49,473 nt of DNA from Bacteroidaceae bacterium (GCA_017651315.1 JAGCDE010000056.1:1-49473); one strand, 5' to 3'. Shown: positions 1-7,523, numbered from the stretch's first letter. The notes: generated by a model from the sequence alone, not told the origin. Numbers and translations are program-made.

Positions 1-2
1 AG

Positions 3-116
3 AAAAAGTATTCAGATCTTCTACCTAAGTTTGAAGAAGCAATCCGGAATTCATTCCTCTCTCAGGAACTCAAGACCTCTTATATAGACTTACTACAAAG
101 AAGGTTGAACCGATAA
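3..116 (+). CDS. C-terminal end of an unrecognised protein (partial, enters from the left edge)
   Basis: An open frame enters the window at its left edge and reads 37 codons to a TAA at 114-116. The peptide is charged and helical in character, ending DLLQRRLNR. It is too short to assign to a family. Its stop codon lies where the homology of the opposite-strand ATPase fragment ends, which supports a real gene end abutting a broken gene. The alternative is a chance open frame; extending the sequence to the left would settle it. Confidence 0.35.
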   Translation, partial: KKYSDLLPKFEEAIRNSFLSQELKTSYIDLLQRRLNR

Positions 117-261
117 TCCAGAGCTCCGCACTTTTCCGTCCAAGATGTTCTACAGCCCACGATTTACCCACTTGGCGAGCTCCTCTAAGTAAAAGAGGTT
201 TCCTGCGGTCACTGTTTTTCCACTCTAGAAGCAATGAGTCTATTGACCTCTCTATGTACAT
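70..261 (-). pseudogene. Truncated DUF4143-type AAA ATPase, N-terminal fragment
   Basis: The first roughly 43 codons match the start of the Bacteroidetes ATP-binding proteins with an AAA_14 and a DUF4143 domain: an N-terminal helix, then KPLLLRGARQVGKS, which is the Walker A P-loop. Intact members have about 380-400 residues and carry Walker B and a C-terminal DUF4143 domain. Here the match stops after HLGRK, near position 132, and the frame runs through unrelated sequence to a stop at 70. Neither of the other two minus-strand frames resumes the family sequence in the visible DNA, so this is a deletion or insertion junction, not a simple frameshift. The fragment keeps its own promoter. It is almost certainly non-functional as an ATPase. 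Confidence 0.7.
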
Positions 262-286
262 ATCCTTTTATTTACGGTTCCAGAGG

Positions 287-349
287 CAAATATAGCACGT
301 TTTGATAAAACCGAGACGAATACTTGGCCGATATTTGATAAAACCGAGA
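287..349 (-). promoter_or_regulatory. Promoter of the ATPase fragment with a 16-bp direct repeat
   Basis: Reading the minus strand, a perfect Bacteroidetes -7 box TATATTTG lies at 294-287, about 26 bases before the ATG at 261. Upstream are two copies of TTTGATAAAACCGAGA (plus-strand spelling) at 301-316 and 334-349, spaced 33 bases start to start. The first copy covers the -33 region, so the pair is placed like operators for a regulator. The role of the repeats is inference. Confidence 0.5.
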
Positions 350-549
350 TGAGTTCCCACTAAAAATCCCATTTGCAACTATTCAGAGCACTATTTTACA
401 CACAAAACCGCCCCTTGTGCAACTTTGTTCTTTGTCGGTCTTTCTTTGGTTTTTATTGGTCTTTATGTGGGCCGATGTCCGATGTTTCCAAGCACCTCCA
501 GAAACAAAAAACCCGTTGAGCAATTCTTATACTCACCAGGCTTTTATCA
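350..549. other. Intergenic stretch without a recognised gene
   Basis: This gap separates the ATPase promoter from the end of the 550-810 gene. Both plus-strand frames opening here (near 417 and 425) have low-complexity, non-protein-like translations and overlap the minus-strand gene, so I do not call them. The stretch 445-467 resembles a sequence just upstream of the integrase promoter (18 of 23 bases; see findings). No terminator hairpin with a T run is obvious. Confidence 0.4.
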
Positions 550-810
550 TCATTGTTCCTTTTTATTCTTATCAGGAGGGAAAAACATGCCGGCAAAACC
601 AAGGATAACAAAGTATGCAATAAGGAAGATCGCCATCATATTGCATATACTTCCCAAAGAGTCCGCAAACCTATAAGGTACCTGGTTTTGATGGGCAACA
701 CCCAGGTTCTCCTTAATCTGCCCATATACACAGATAAGCCAGATGGTAAAACACCCGATACCGAGTATTCCTCTTATCCCAAGTTTGAGTTTGTTTTTCT
801 TCTTTGCCAT
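550..810 (-). CDS. Small membrane protein of unknown function (two TM segments)
   Basis: The 86-residue product has a lysine-rich N-terminus (MAKKKNKLK), a hydrophobic segment at about residues 11-30 and a second at about 58-78, ending in a charged tail. That pattern fits a small inner-membrane protein with both ends in the cytoplasm. I do not recognise a family. It is the last gene of a tight minus-strand cassette (2109 to 550), 20 bases after the preceding stop. Such small two-helix proteins at the end of accessory cassettes are sometimes effectors or immunity partners, but nothing in the sequence proves that here. Confidence 0.55.
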   Translation of the reverse strand: MAKKKNKLKLGIRGILGIGCFTIWLICVYGQIKENLGVAHQNQVPYRFADSLGSICNMMAIFLIAYFVILGFAGMFFPPDKNKKEQ

Positions 811-830
811 AGTACAAAGCGTTTGGAGTA

Positions 831-1172
831 TTATTCTGCAGATGGATGATGTTTAGCCCAAAAGTCAGCAGCATCCTGCATACAATCACAGAGTGCTTTA
901 TCCACTTCTTCCCAGTTATCATCATTAATCTCAATGGTGGGATGCTCAGGAGTACCACCGCCAGCCTGTATAACGCAGAAATCAGTCCGGCCCTTAGCAT
1001 ATACAACATACTCCTCGCGCTTCTTCAGCTCTGCCATTATCTCATCCTTTCGGTCCGGAGGCGTAGGGATAACCTGACAATTCATCCAAGGGTATTCATT
1101 GGCAGTGAGCAGAGGATATTTGTTTCCGTATGGGCCGATGATCTCGGTGACGGTGAAGGTATATTGGGGCAT
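831..1172 (-). CDS. Hypothetical 113-residue soluble protein
   Basis: This acidic soluble protein of 113 residues has no signal peptide, no membrane segment and no motif I recognise. The N-terminus (MPQYTFTVTEIIGPYGNKYP) looks like a beta-rich start, and the C-terminal third is helical and rich in Asp, Glu and Trp. Its start lies 2 bases after the stop of the GIY-YIG-like gene and its end 20 bases before the membrane-protein start, so co-translation within the cassette is likely. Function unknown. Confidence 0.6.
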   Translation of the reverse strand: MPQYTFTVTEIIGPYGNKYPLLTANEYPWMNCQVIPTPPDRKDEIMAELKKREEYVVYAKGRTDFCVIQAGGGTPEHPTIEINDDNWEEVDKALCDCMQDAADFWAKHHPSAE

Positions 1173-1174
1173 AT

Positions 1175-1762
1175 CTATCTTCGGGATGAAAGTCTTTTAG
1201 CATATGAGTAGCTCTCATCTCTGCCATTATAAATAATAACGTCAGGGACTAGATTTGGGATTGCATTTATTCCTCCAGGTCTTTGCTTATATCTTGTATC
1301 TTCAGCCTTGCTTTTGTCAAACCACTCGTTTATGATATAGACATTATTGTCGCCATCGTAAGTCATATCTTTTTTATTGACTAAGTGCTTATCGTCAACG
1401 TCAAATATCGAAAGATCACTTATCAGAATGGTTTCACATAAATGAACGTCATCACTAGAGAAGATTTTCTTGTTTATTATAGTTCCAACCCATATTAGAA
1501 TGGATTTTGGACGCTCATTTTCATATTCATGTATATGATGATTCTTATCGCCCATTCTGTTTGCGACGCAGGCTCCGCTGTTTTTTCGGTGCCATGTCAT
1601 TCCGCAATAATAGTCATACTTGGTCTTTCCCTTCTTTTTGGCTTGGAAAAGATAAAGGTAAAAGAATTGGTTAGGCCTATCTTTTATTTCCCATTCTGAT
1701 AGTTGTTCCCTGCTTTCAAATGGGCCGTACCATCTAATCAAGAAAACATCTTTTTCCATCAA
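1175..1762 (-). CDS. Divergent GIY-YIG-nuclease-like protein
   Basis: The 195-residue product has the layout of a GIY-YIG nuclease in degenerate form. FFYLYLF at about residues 33-39 stands where the GIY strand is expected, YYCGMT at about 51-56 where the YIG strand is expected, followed by a basic helix with an Arg (NRMGDK) and a later glutamate in a helix (HLCETILI, about 107-114). In the family, a Tyr, an Arg and that Glu form the active site. The assignment rests on motif spacing only, so I hold it loosely. No signal peptide or TM segment is seen. The gene is 14 bases from the upstream 110-residue gene and 2 bases from the downstream one. A fold prediction would be decisive. Confidence 0.5.
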   Translation of the reverse strand: MMEKDVFLIRWYGPFESREQLSEWEIKDRPNQFFYLYLFQAKKKGKTKYDYYCGMTWHRKNSGACVANRMGDKNHHIHEYENERPKSILIWVGTIINKKIFSSDDVHLCETILISDLSIFDVDDKHLVNKKDMTYDGDNNVYIINEWFDKSKAEDTRYKQRPGGINAIPNLVPDVIIYNGRDESYSYAKRLSSRR

Positions 1763-1776
1763 GCGAGTTATGAGAA

Positions 1777-2109
1777 TTACATGTTTATGTACCTAACAGG
1801 ATTGGAACTACCCTGTTTATAGAAGCCCCTAACATCTTTCCCAATATAATCTGAGGAAACATCTTCTGTTCCGGTAAACTCACATCTTCCTTCATGATCT
1901 GGATTATCAGTATACATCCATGTTTTGGGGATAAATACAGATTCCACTATACCATTAACAACAGCAAGAACATGGGTTGCCTTCTTAGCTCTATTAAGGC
2001 CCACCTTCCAGTATTTACGGGTCATCTCATATAGATTCTCACGTGCTATCTTTCCTACTTTTAAACATAGGATTCTGTCACCCGGGTTCGGTTTTAATTC
2101 TATAGCCAT
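1777..2109 (-). CDS. Hypothetical protein, possible PUA/EVE-like barrel
   Basis: I start the gene at the ATG at 2109 (MAIELKPNPGDRILC). A longer frame to 2214 adds 35 residues (MGPMGFLLLM...) that do not look like part of the domain. The 110-residue product is beta-rich with repeated short patterns: a Lys-rich stretch (KVGLNRAKKATHVLAVVNG), an aromatic FIPKTW, and a C-terminus YIGKDV...NPVRYIN. Small barrel domains of this kind often bind modified bases or RNA, but this is a resemblance, not a match I can name. It heads the four-gene cassette that continues with the GIY-YIG-like protein, which suggests a joint nucleic-acid role. Confidence 0.5.
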   Translation of the reverse strand: MAIELKPNPGDRILCLKVGKIARENLYEMTRKYWKVGLNRAKKATHVLAVVNGIVESVFIPKTWMYTDNPDHEGRCEFTGTEDVSSDYIGKDVRGFYKQGSSNPVRYINM

Positions 2110-2298
2110 CTTAGCATTATTGATTCTTCGCAAACTTATAAAAAAACGAACTTCATTCCAATAATCTTCATACCTTTGTCCCAGCATCAAGAGCAGGAAC
2201 CCCATGGGGCCCACCGCACCAACCGAGCAGATAGGATGCCACGGTGGTCAAGGTACGATGTGGAAGCATTTTATTAACTTCAAAACAAGATCCTAATT

Positions 2299-2565
2299 AT
2301 GAGTACACAATCTCACAGCAAGTACTATCAAGAGTACGCTGCACGCTTCGCTGCAGCATCATCACAGAGTTTAGTAGAGTCTTTTAACAAGGAGGTCGGC
2401 AATACCGGCTGGACTACTATGCGTGCTAGCTTCATCGCGGCACTCATCGATGAGTTCTGGAGTAGGGGCATTGACATATCGGCCGTGAATGACGGCCGTA
2501 GCACAGATTTCAATCATCATGTTCGTCTGAATGAGCATGAAAACCGACTCATCTTAATAGGTTAA
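2299..2565 (+). CDS. Small hypothetical protein of mobile-element type
   Basis: This 88-residue, mostly helical, soluble protein has no catalytic motif. Features visible are an N-terminal amphipathic helix (YYQEYAARFAAASSQSLVESF), a central conserved-looking stretch (TGWTTMRASFIAALIDEF, then RGIDIS) and a charged C-terminus. I recall similar short proteins in gut Bacteroidales mobile elements and phages, without a known function. It is the only plus-strand gene between 1 and 7743 besides the edge fragment, and stands alone between two minus-strand operons. A bidirectional hairpin terminator follows at 2586-2640. Confidence 0.5.
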   Translation: MSTQSHSKYYQEYAARFAAASSQSLVESFNKEVGNTGWTTMRASFIAALIDEFWSRGIDISAVNDGRSTDFNHHVRLNEHENRLILIG

Positions 2566-2585
2566 AAAATTATCCTTAAAAGAAG

Positions 2586-2640
2586 ATCAATCCCTACTAC
2601 CGTCTGCTCTTGATAGTTGGGATTGATTATTTGTTTATAA
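2586..2640. terminator. Bidirectional hairpin terminator between convergent genes
   Basis: ATCAATCCC at 2586-2594 pairs with GGGATTGAT at 2619-2627, and an inner ACTA/TAGT pairing extends the stem. T-rich sequence follows on both strands (TTATTTGTTTAT on plus, TTCTTTT on minus). It can end the plus-strand gene at 2565 and the restriction operon that stops at 2648. Confidence 0.6.
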
Positions 2641-2647
2641 TCACATA

Positions 2648-3844
2648 TTATCCTATGTCGAAAAAATCTTCAAGAGGGCGTATTCTAGCACGATATGTGT
2701 TGATTTTATCTTTCAAGTTAGGCGTCTTTGGAAAAGAAATCTCGTATGTATTATCAAAATGGAAAACGGCATAATAAGGCGAATGTTCAGGGTGAAAGCC
2801 AAAGCTTTCTAATGTTTCTTTGGGCCATATATTGAAAGTTCCTCTTGATTTCAACCTAAATAAATGACAGTCTTCTCCATTTGTATGAAGTAATACATAT
2901 TGCATCCTTTCAAAACCATATGTAACCAAAACAGAGCCTTTCGAATCCCCAATCCTTATATAACATATGCCTGTTTCTAACATTTTTGTTTTTAACTCAT
3001 AGCGTGCGTGGTTTACGAGAACCATAACTTGTTCTGGATCTTCCTCCATTCTATGTTTTATATCAAAGAAATGCGCCTTGTCTTCAATGTATTCCCTCCT
3101 TTTTATACTTAAATTAAGATATTCCTTACTATCATCAATTCCAACGTATTGTCTTCCTATTAAATTTGCGGCAATGCCAGTTGTGGAACTACCAGCAAAT
3201 GGGTCAAGAATTCTATCTCCAATATTTGTAGATGCCGTTATTGCTCGATACAAGAGTCGCAGTGGTTTTTGTGTTGGGTGTTTTCCGTGTGTTTTCTCCC
3301 ATGTACTTGCTGCGGATAATTTCCAGACATCAGGCATTTGTATGCCACCGTTTATTTTTGTTAGTGCTTCAATATTAAAGGTATAGTCTTTGCAAGCTCG
3401 ACGTGTTGCCCATATGAGATATTCAGCACTAAAATTGAATCTTTTATCGGATAAGGTCAGGGGGGGGTCAGGCTTCTGCCAGACTATCATATTTATAATT
3501 TTGAAGCCAAGTTCGTCAAGACATTTCTCTACAGAAAAGATGTTGTGATAGGTCCCACAAATCCATATTGTTCCATTTTTCTTCAGTAATCTGGCACAGG
3601 GTTCAAGCCATTTCCTGTTGAATGAGTCTTTTTCGTCTCTTGAGCGAACTCTATCCCATAAACCTTTGTCGAATTTGATGTATTGCCCATTCACATTTAC
3701 TTTTCCGTTGCCTGTCGAAAGGAAATATGGTGGATCGGCAAATATCATATCAAATGACCCTTCTATTTGATGAAGTAAATTAAAAGTGTCACCCTGGTAT
3801 AAAGTGAAGTCGTTTTTCGTGGTGCAATAATAAGGTTTCATCAT
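2648..3844 (-). CDS. Beta-class DNA adenine N6-methyltransferase of a restriction-modification operon
   Basis: The 398-residue product is a SAM-dependent DNA methyltransferase. Catalytic motif IV, DMIFADPPYF, is at about residues 32-41, and the SAM-binding motif LDPFAGSSTTG comes late, near residue 218, preceded by KHPTQKP (motif X). Motif IV before motif I defines the beta class, and DPPY points to adenine N6 methylation. The variable part between them, about residues 45-190, is the expected target-recognition region. Residues from about 265 to the end are an extra C-terminal part not found in minimal beta-class enzymes; its job is unknown. The start is 2 bases after the stop of the HNH nuclease, so it is co-expressed as third gene of the operon. 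It should protect one strand or half-site of the nuclease target. Confidence 0.85.
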   Translation of the reverse strand: MMKPYYCTTKNDFTLYQGDTFNLLHQIEGSFDMIFADPPYFLSTGNGKVNVNGQYIKFDKGLWDRVRSRDEKDSFNRKWLEPCARLLKKNGTIWICGTYHNIFSVEKCLDELGFKIINMIVWQKPDPPLTLSDKRFNFSAEYLIWATRRACKDYTFNIEALTKINGGIQMPDVWKLSAASTWEKTHGKHPTQKPLRLLYRAITASTNIGDRILDPFAGSSTTGIAANLIGRQYVGIDDSKEYLNLSIKRREYIEDKAHFFDIKHRMEEDPEQVMVLVNHARYELKTKMLETGICYIRIGDSKGSVLVTYGFERMQYVLLHTNGEDCHLFRLKSRGTFNIWPKETLESFGFHPEHSPYYAVFHFDNTYEISFPKTPNLKDKINTYRARIRPLEDFFDIG

Positions 3845-3846
3845 TG

Positions 3847-5031
3847 TTACATTGCTAGTTTCTGAGTATGTGTTAAATCTATTGTTTCATTCCTTCTTTG
3901 CAAATACCCTCTAAATTCATCACTTAGGACATGAGCATCAAGTGATGATCTGAAAGTTGTACTTCTAATAAATGCTACATCATCTGTTACTAAATCATCT
4001 TTTATTCTAACACAGCCATCGTTATCAAACAAGATGATATTAGAATCAAACAATTTGTGGTGATTCGAGCATAACCATAGTCCATTATGTCCACTAACGG
4101 CATGCCCAAACTTTGTATCATCGTCAAATTCTGTTGATTTTGAAATTTGTGATACGCCCCATATGTGAGCACCCTGTATAATTTCGGGTATCTCACAGCC
4201 GCACAAAGCACATCTTTTTGCTCCAAGTCTATTGAAAAGATTGTATAAGTAAGAAGCAGAGCGCAATTCTGTTTTACCAGAATCAAAATATGCCCGTTTA
4301 TCCAAGAATAGGGAGGTGTTTAGAACAGATATGTTGCCTAGAGAATCAATCGTGTTCAGGGAAGATTGTGGCAAACTCTTCAGATCTTGTTCACATATAT
4401 TGAATAAGTCTATAGGTCTATCTGCTATGTGGGATATTGCTATAGCAAGAAGTGTTGACTCATATTTGCTAGCCCCAAAGGTTTTAGCGTATATTTGAAT
4501 TTTATCACGACTCTTCGAAACATATGAAGAATTATTGGAGGAGTTGGATGTTTGATTATCCCTTCTGTCAATAATTAATTCATCAACATTTTTGTATGGC
4601 AAAACAGGAGTATGATAATATCTATCAATATTAAGAAATTCTACACCTGCAGTCATTAAAAGACGATAAACAAATAGATGATAATCGGTAAAGGCATTGC
4701 CAATGTGCGAAATAAAATAGTAGCAAAGTCGTTTATTGAGACGATGGTCTTCATAGAATAAATTGATTGCTGTAGGGACGCTTTGTAAACTGGAATTACG
4801 CCCTCCTATGTTGGCCTCTGATAGAGACACATAGTTTATGACGCCATTATATTCAACATACAATAGTCTCCCTTTATTATAAGATGATAGGTCCCTTATA
4901 ACACGATATTGACTTTGACCTGTAACCAGTTGGCATATGTCCAAAAGGACCTCTCTTGTCAATAATAAGTCGAACAATCCGGGAGTCTTCTGCGCATTTG
5001 GCCTGTACGTTATTGTAGCTATCATAATCAA
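3847..5031 (-). CDS. HNH restriction endonuclease
   Basis: The 394-residue product carries a C-terminal HNH nuclease domain. CALCGCEI near residue 272 supplies a likely zinc-binding Cys pair, GAHIWG near 285 has the first His, and NGLWLCSNHHKLFD near 314 has the Asn, a further Cys and the metal-binding His pair. The N-terminal 260 residues show no motif I recognise and are the likely DNA-recognition part. Position between two methylase genes, overlapping the first by 4 bases (ATGA) and followed 2 bases later by the second, makes it the cleaving subunit of a type II system. HNH nucleases paired with two methylases are known among type IIS enzymes such as Eco31I and MnlI. Two in-frame ATGs lie 6 bases apart at the start; the choice is open. 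Confidence 0.8.
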   Translation of the reverse strand: MIMIATITYRPNAQKTPGLFDLLLTREVLLDICQLVTGQSQYRVIRDLSSYNKGRLLYVEYNGVINYVSLSEANIGGRNSSLQSVPTAINLFYEDHRLNKRLCYYFISHIGNAFTDYHLFVYRLLMTAGVEFLNIDRYYHTPVLPYKNVDELIIDRRDNQTSNSSNNSSYVSKSRDKIQIYAKTFGASKYESTLLAIAISHIADRPIDLFNICEQDLKSLPQSSLNTIDSLGNISVLNTSLFLDKRAYFDSGKTELRSASYLYNLFNRLGAKRCALCGCEIPEIIQGAHIWGVSQISKSTEFDDDTKFGHAVSGHNGLWLCSNHHKLFDSNIILFDNDGCVRIKDDLVTDDVAFIRSTTFRSSLDAHVLSDEFRGYLQRRNETIDLTHTQKLAM

Positions 5032-6881
5032 TAATTTACTATTAAAACTTCACGACGATCATTATATCTTCCTTGGGGGGCATCTACATCTATAATACGA
5101 TAATTATTTCTGGTGGCCCAATTTGCAACATCTTCATTATAAAAATCTTCAACTTGAAGGACATATGATAACATGAATTTTGCTTCATGTTGATTTATCC
5201 AATCCAAGAATAAACAAAGACGTTGTTCGTGTTCTATTGTCCAGCCTTCAAAGCCTCGTTTACCATCATTGTAAACGCCTAGGGTTGAGCGATAAGGTGG
5301 GTCTGCATAAACAAATGTGTCAGGATTAATATGATTAGTTAATCTTTCAAATGACACATTAAGGTATTCAATGTTTTTTGACTTTGAGCAACGTGCAAAT
5401 GAAATGAATTTTGAAAGCAAGCATTCATTAAACCAACGAGAACCTATTGGATTATTAAAACCATGATCAGTATTGAATCGTATTTGTTGCTGAAAACCAT
5501 ACAAAATAAGGGTATAAAGCATGCGAGGATCTCTCCTGGGGATAGGTCTGCTATTGTAATAATCCCTTAATGCGGCATAACCCTCTCTACTGTTAGGGGA
5601 TAAACTATATTTCTGGATCAGATTATTGACATAACTCAAATAGCTATAGGTGTCTGTCCTAAAAGATTGTATTAGCCCCTTAACAAAAGGATTAATGTCG
5701 TTGTAAATTGTAAGTTCCGCCGGTATGTTGATACCGACATTAAATCCTCCTCCAAACGCATCAATAAATGTATGGATCTGTTCATGTGGCAAATAATTCT
5801 TTATGATCGGAACCATTTTTGTCTTACTGCCAGTGTAATTTAGAGGTGATTCTATAATTACTTCACTTGATGGTTTCTTCTGTATGTAGAAGATGTATTC
5901 TTGGTGACCATCAGCACCTTTACATTTAGTGTTGTTATACTTTTTATAATCAATAGTGACACAATCATAAGTTTCTTCTACGCCAAACCGTTTTAAGGTT
6001 TTCTCAATGAAATCCTTAGACATAAACCCGTCATTGTTGTAACTAAGGATAATGTGAGAAGCTTTTGTTTCAGCTACCACTTTTTCAAAGAGAATGTGTG
6101 CATGATACATTTTTGACCAATTAGAACGCATTGGGGTGGTTGGACGCGATCCAGTTACTTTACTAATAGGGGGATTGTCATTAAGTATAAGCGTTTCTAA
6201 AAGGTGATATTGCGTACCATATTGATTTTGTGTATATGGTGGATCAAGGTATAAAATATCACATTCAATATCAGAAATAATATCTTCAATTCTGTCGTTT
6301 TGACTCTCTATTATTTCACATATACCTTCATTGGAATCTATTGCGCTGAAAATGATAGGTTTTAATGCACGTTTGTCCCAATGTTTAAGAAAAGCTCCAT
6401 ACACTCCGGCTGTATTAGAAACATCAGATACGGATTCTAATAAACATGCTAAAAGATATACATATTCTTCTTCTGTAATCCGATCTTGTACTTTCCATTC
6501 CTCGATCTGCTTTCGGAAATAGTCTATTCGTCCGGCATTCTCTTCTGTAAAGTACATACGTTCTGAGCCACCCTGTGAATAATTTTGGTAAAAGAAGCCA
6601 TGAAGCGTATTGTTATTACCATTTAAGAAAGTGAAAGGATTAAAACCAAGTCTTTCAAAAGTGCAGATGTTCGCATATAGTTTTCCCCTTGTGAAAACAG
6701 TGGAACACTTTAAGGAGTCATTAATGATAATATGATTATATATTGCCTTCATACTATCAGCAACAGATCCCATACCACAAAAGGCATCAAAAAACACTAG
6801 GTTTCTTTGAAGAATATTGTGATTATGCAGGAGCGTCCTGATAGAATTGGTCAAAGTTTCTTTACTTCCTAAAAATCTCAT
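5028..6881 (-). CDS. Fused double Dam-class (D12) adenine methyltransferase, M.FokI-like layout
   Basis: The 617-residue product is two complete alpha-class adenine methylases in one chain. The first half starts MRFLGSK, has SAM motif FFDAFCGMGS near residue 33 and catalytic LDPPYTQNQY near 212. The second has YTGSK near 350, FIDAFGGGFN near 373 and ADPPYRS near 525. This tandem layout is that of M.FokI, whose two halves methylate the two different strands of one asymmetric site. By analogy the target is probably asymmetric (type IIS). It is first in the operon and so is made before the nuclease, as needed for safe establishment in a new host. The operon is visibly more AT-rich than the genes on either side, a sign of horizontal transfer. 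Confidence 0.85.
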   Translation of the reverse strand: MRFLGSKETLTNSIRTLLHNHNILQRNLVFFDAFCGMGSVADSMKAIYNHIIINDSLKCSTVFTRGKLYANICTFERLGFNPFTFLNGNNNTLHGFFYQNYSQGGSERMYFTEENAGRIDYFRKQIEEWKVQDRITEEEYVYLLACLLESVSDVSNTAGVYGAFLKHWDKRALKPIIFSAIDSNEGICEIIESQNDRIEDIISDIECDILYLDPPYTQNQYGTQYHLLETLILNDNPPISKVTGSRPTTPMRSNWSKMYHAHILFEKVVAETKASHIILSYNNDGFMSKDFIEKTLKRFGVEETYDCVTIDYKKYNNTKCKGADGHQEYIFYIQKKPSSEVIIESPLNYTGSKTKMVPIIKNYLPHEQIHTFIDAFGGGFNVGINIPAELTIYNDINPFVKGLIQSFRTDTYSYLSYVNNLIQKYSLSPNSREGYAALRDYYNSRPIPRRDPRMLYTLILYGFQQQIRFNTDHGFNNPIGSRWFNECLLSKFISFARCSKSKNIEYLNVSFERLTNHINPDTFVYADPPYRSTLGVYNDGKRGFEGWTIEHEQRLCLFLDWINQHEAKFMLSYVLQVEDFYNEDVANWATRNNYRIIDVDAPQGRYNDRREVLIVNY

Positions 6882-6938
6882 AAATCAACCTATAGATTCT
6901 GCAAAATGAACAGCCTCAAATAAGGTATGTCATCTGCA

Positions 6939-6966
6939 CAAAAGTACGAAAAAAGGGGAAGGTAAA
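6939..6966 (-). promoter_or_regulatory. Promoter of the restriction-modification operon
   Basis: The minus strand carries a perfect -7 box TACTTTTG at 6946-6939 with a T-rich -33 region about 19 bases upstream. Transcription would start near 6932, giving a leader of about 50 bases before the methylase ATG at 6881. No controller-protein gene or clear operator repeat is seen. Confidence 0.55.
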
Positions 6967-6995
6967 AGAGGGCAGAGGGCACTATTTTTTCACAC

Positions 6996-7067
6996 TTAAA
7001 ACAGTATATCAAAAATTACACCCACCGTCACCCCAAGACACACCGTTTCCATCACAAATTGTTTCAT
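6996..7067 (-). CDS. Possible 23-residue hydrophobic peptide
   Basis: A short frame starts with ATG at 7067 and stops at 6996. It encodes a Lys start followed by a hydrophobic run (CLGVTVGVIFDILF), like a single membrane helix. Just upstream on the same strand is a cluster of GTGAACAGGTGACCAGGTG-type repeats (7086-7112), of a kind I associate with mobile-element genes in gut Bacteroidales. No ribosome-binding site or promoter of its own is clear. It could equally be a chance frame in a decayed element. Confidence 0.25.
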   Translation of the reverse strand: MKQFVMETVCLGVTVGVIFDILF

Positions 7068-7284
7068 CGTTCACAGTGGGCAGGTCAGCACCTGGTCACC
7101 TGTTCACTGGTCTTTGTGCTCCGCCATCGTCCAACGGTTATCCAAACCGGGCAGGTGAGTGTGGGCTTTCAGGTTGGGATTTGGGTTGTGACTACAGGTG
7201 GCTTGTATGGGTGCGGGTGACTGGGATGGCCCGGTGTTGACCATCTAAATGAGCGGAGTTGGTCCGGCAACTTCCAAAGGGGTA
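7068..7284. other. Non-coding stretch with CACCTG-type repeats
   Basis: Between the small peptide frame and the terminator of the 6S-like RNA there is no credible gene. On the plus strand CACCTGGTCACCTGTTCACTGGTC-like repeats occur around 7086-7118, and several GGTG/GGGT-rich words follow to 7235. The composition (GC-rich, low complexity) differs from the AT-rich restriction operon next door. I read it as remnant DNA of a mobile element. Confidence 0.35.
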
Positions 7285-7285
7285 C

Positions 7286-7311
7286 AAAAAACCGCACGAC
7301 AAACGTCATGC
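7286..7311 (-). terminator. Rho-independent terminator behind the 6S-like RNA
   Basis: On the minus strand GCATGAC (7311-7305), loop GTTT, GTCGTGC (7300-7294) forms a 7-bp stem with one T-G wobble, followed by GG and a run of six T at 7291-7286. It reads in the same direction as, and directly behind, the rod-shaped RNA. Confidence 0.7.
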
Positions 7312-7313
7312 AG

Positions 7314-7488
7314 TCAAAAAGCCCTTCGGTACATCGAGAAACCTCGTTCAGTTTGAGCTGACATGCCGATGCCGTGCGGAAGGGAATATGTAAAACCCTT
7401 TTTGGGTTGCATATACACCTTGCGCAGACATTCGGCTCTTGTTTCAACTCCTGAACGCTATAAAATTTCGATGTTTTAAAGGGCTTAT
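7314..7488 (-). ncRNA. ssrS: Rod-shaped non-coding RNA, candidate 6S RNA
   Basis: The minus-strand transcript folds symmetrically about position 7401. From outside in, the pairs are 7479-7486 with 7319-7326 (AAGCCCUU/AAGGGCUU), 7468-7474 with 7331-7337 (ACAUCGA/UCGAUGU), an asymmetric open bubble (10 bases 7467-7458 against 7 bases 7344-7338), then 7451-7457 with 7345-7351, 7444-7450 with 7355-7361, 7432-7436 with 7365-7369, 7423-7426 with 7375-7378, 7410-7414 with 7386-7390, and 7404-7408 with 7394-7398, closing a 5-base loop. One pair in the 7444-7450 stem is G-U on the minus strand but C-A on the plus strand, fixing the orientation. Closing stem, central bubble and long arm are the hallmarks of 6S RNA, which binds RNA polymerase as an open-promoter mimic. 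Other families to compare are 6S-Flavo and Bacteroidales-1. A TTG-initiated frame through it (7510-7169) crosses the terminator and is not a protein. Confidence 0.6.
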
Positions 7489-7523
7489 TATCAAACAAGG
7501 ACAACCTCAAATATTGTCGGTCG

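Noticed and set aside
301-349. Possible CRISPR start, because of a 16-bp repeat with 17-base spacer
   Set aside because: Only two copies, short repeat, no cas genes; it fits promoter-proximal operators better.
417-849. Overlapping plus-strand frames of 63-98 codons
   Set aside because: They overlap the minus-strand small membrane protein, have low-complexity translations and no promoter; best read as antisense shadows.
7169-7510. 113-codon minus-strand frame starting with TTG
   Set aside because: It runs straight through a long structured RNA and its terminator; the peptide is not protein-like. The structure explains the sequence better.
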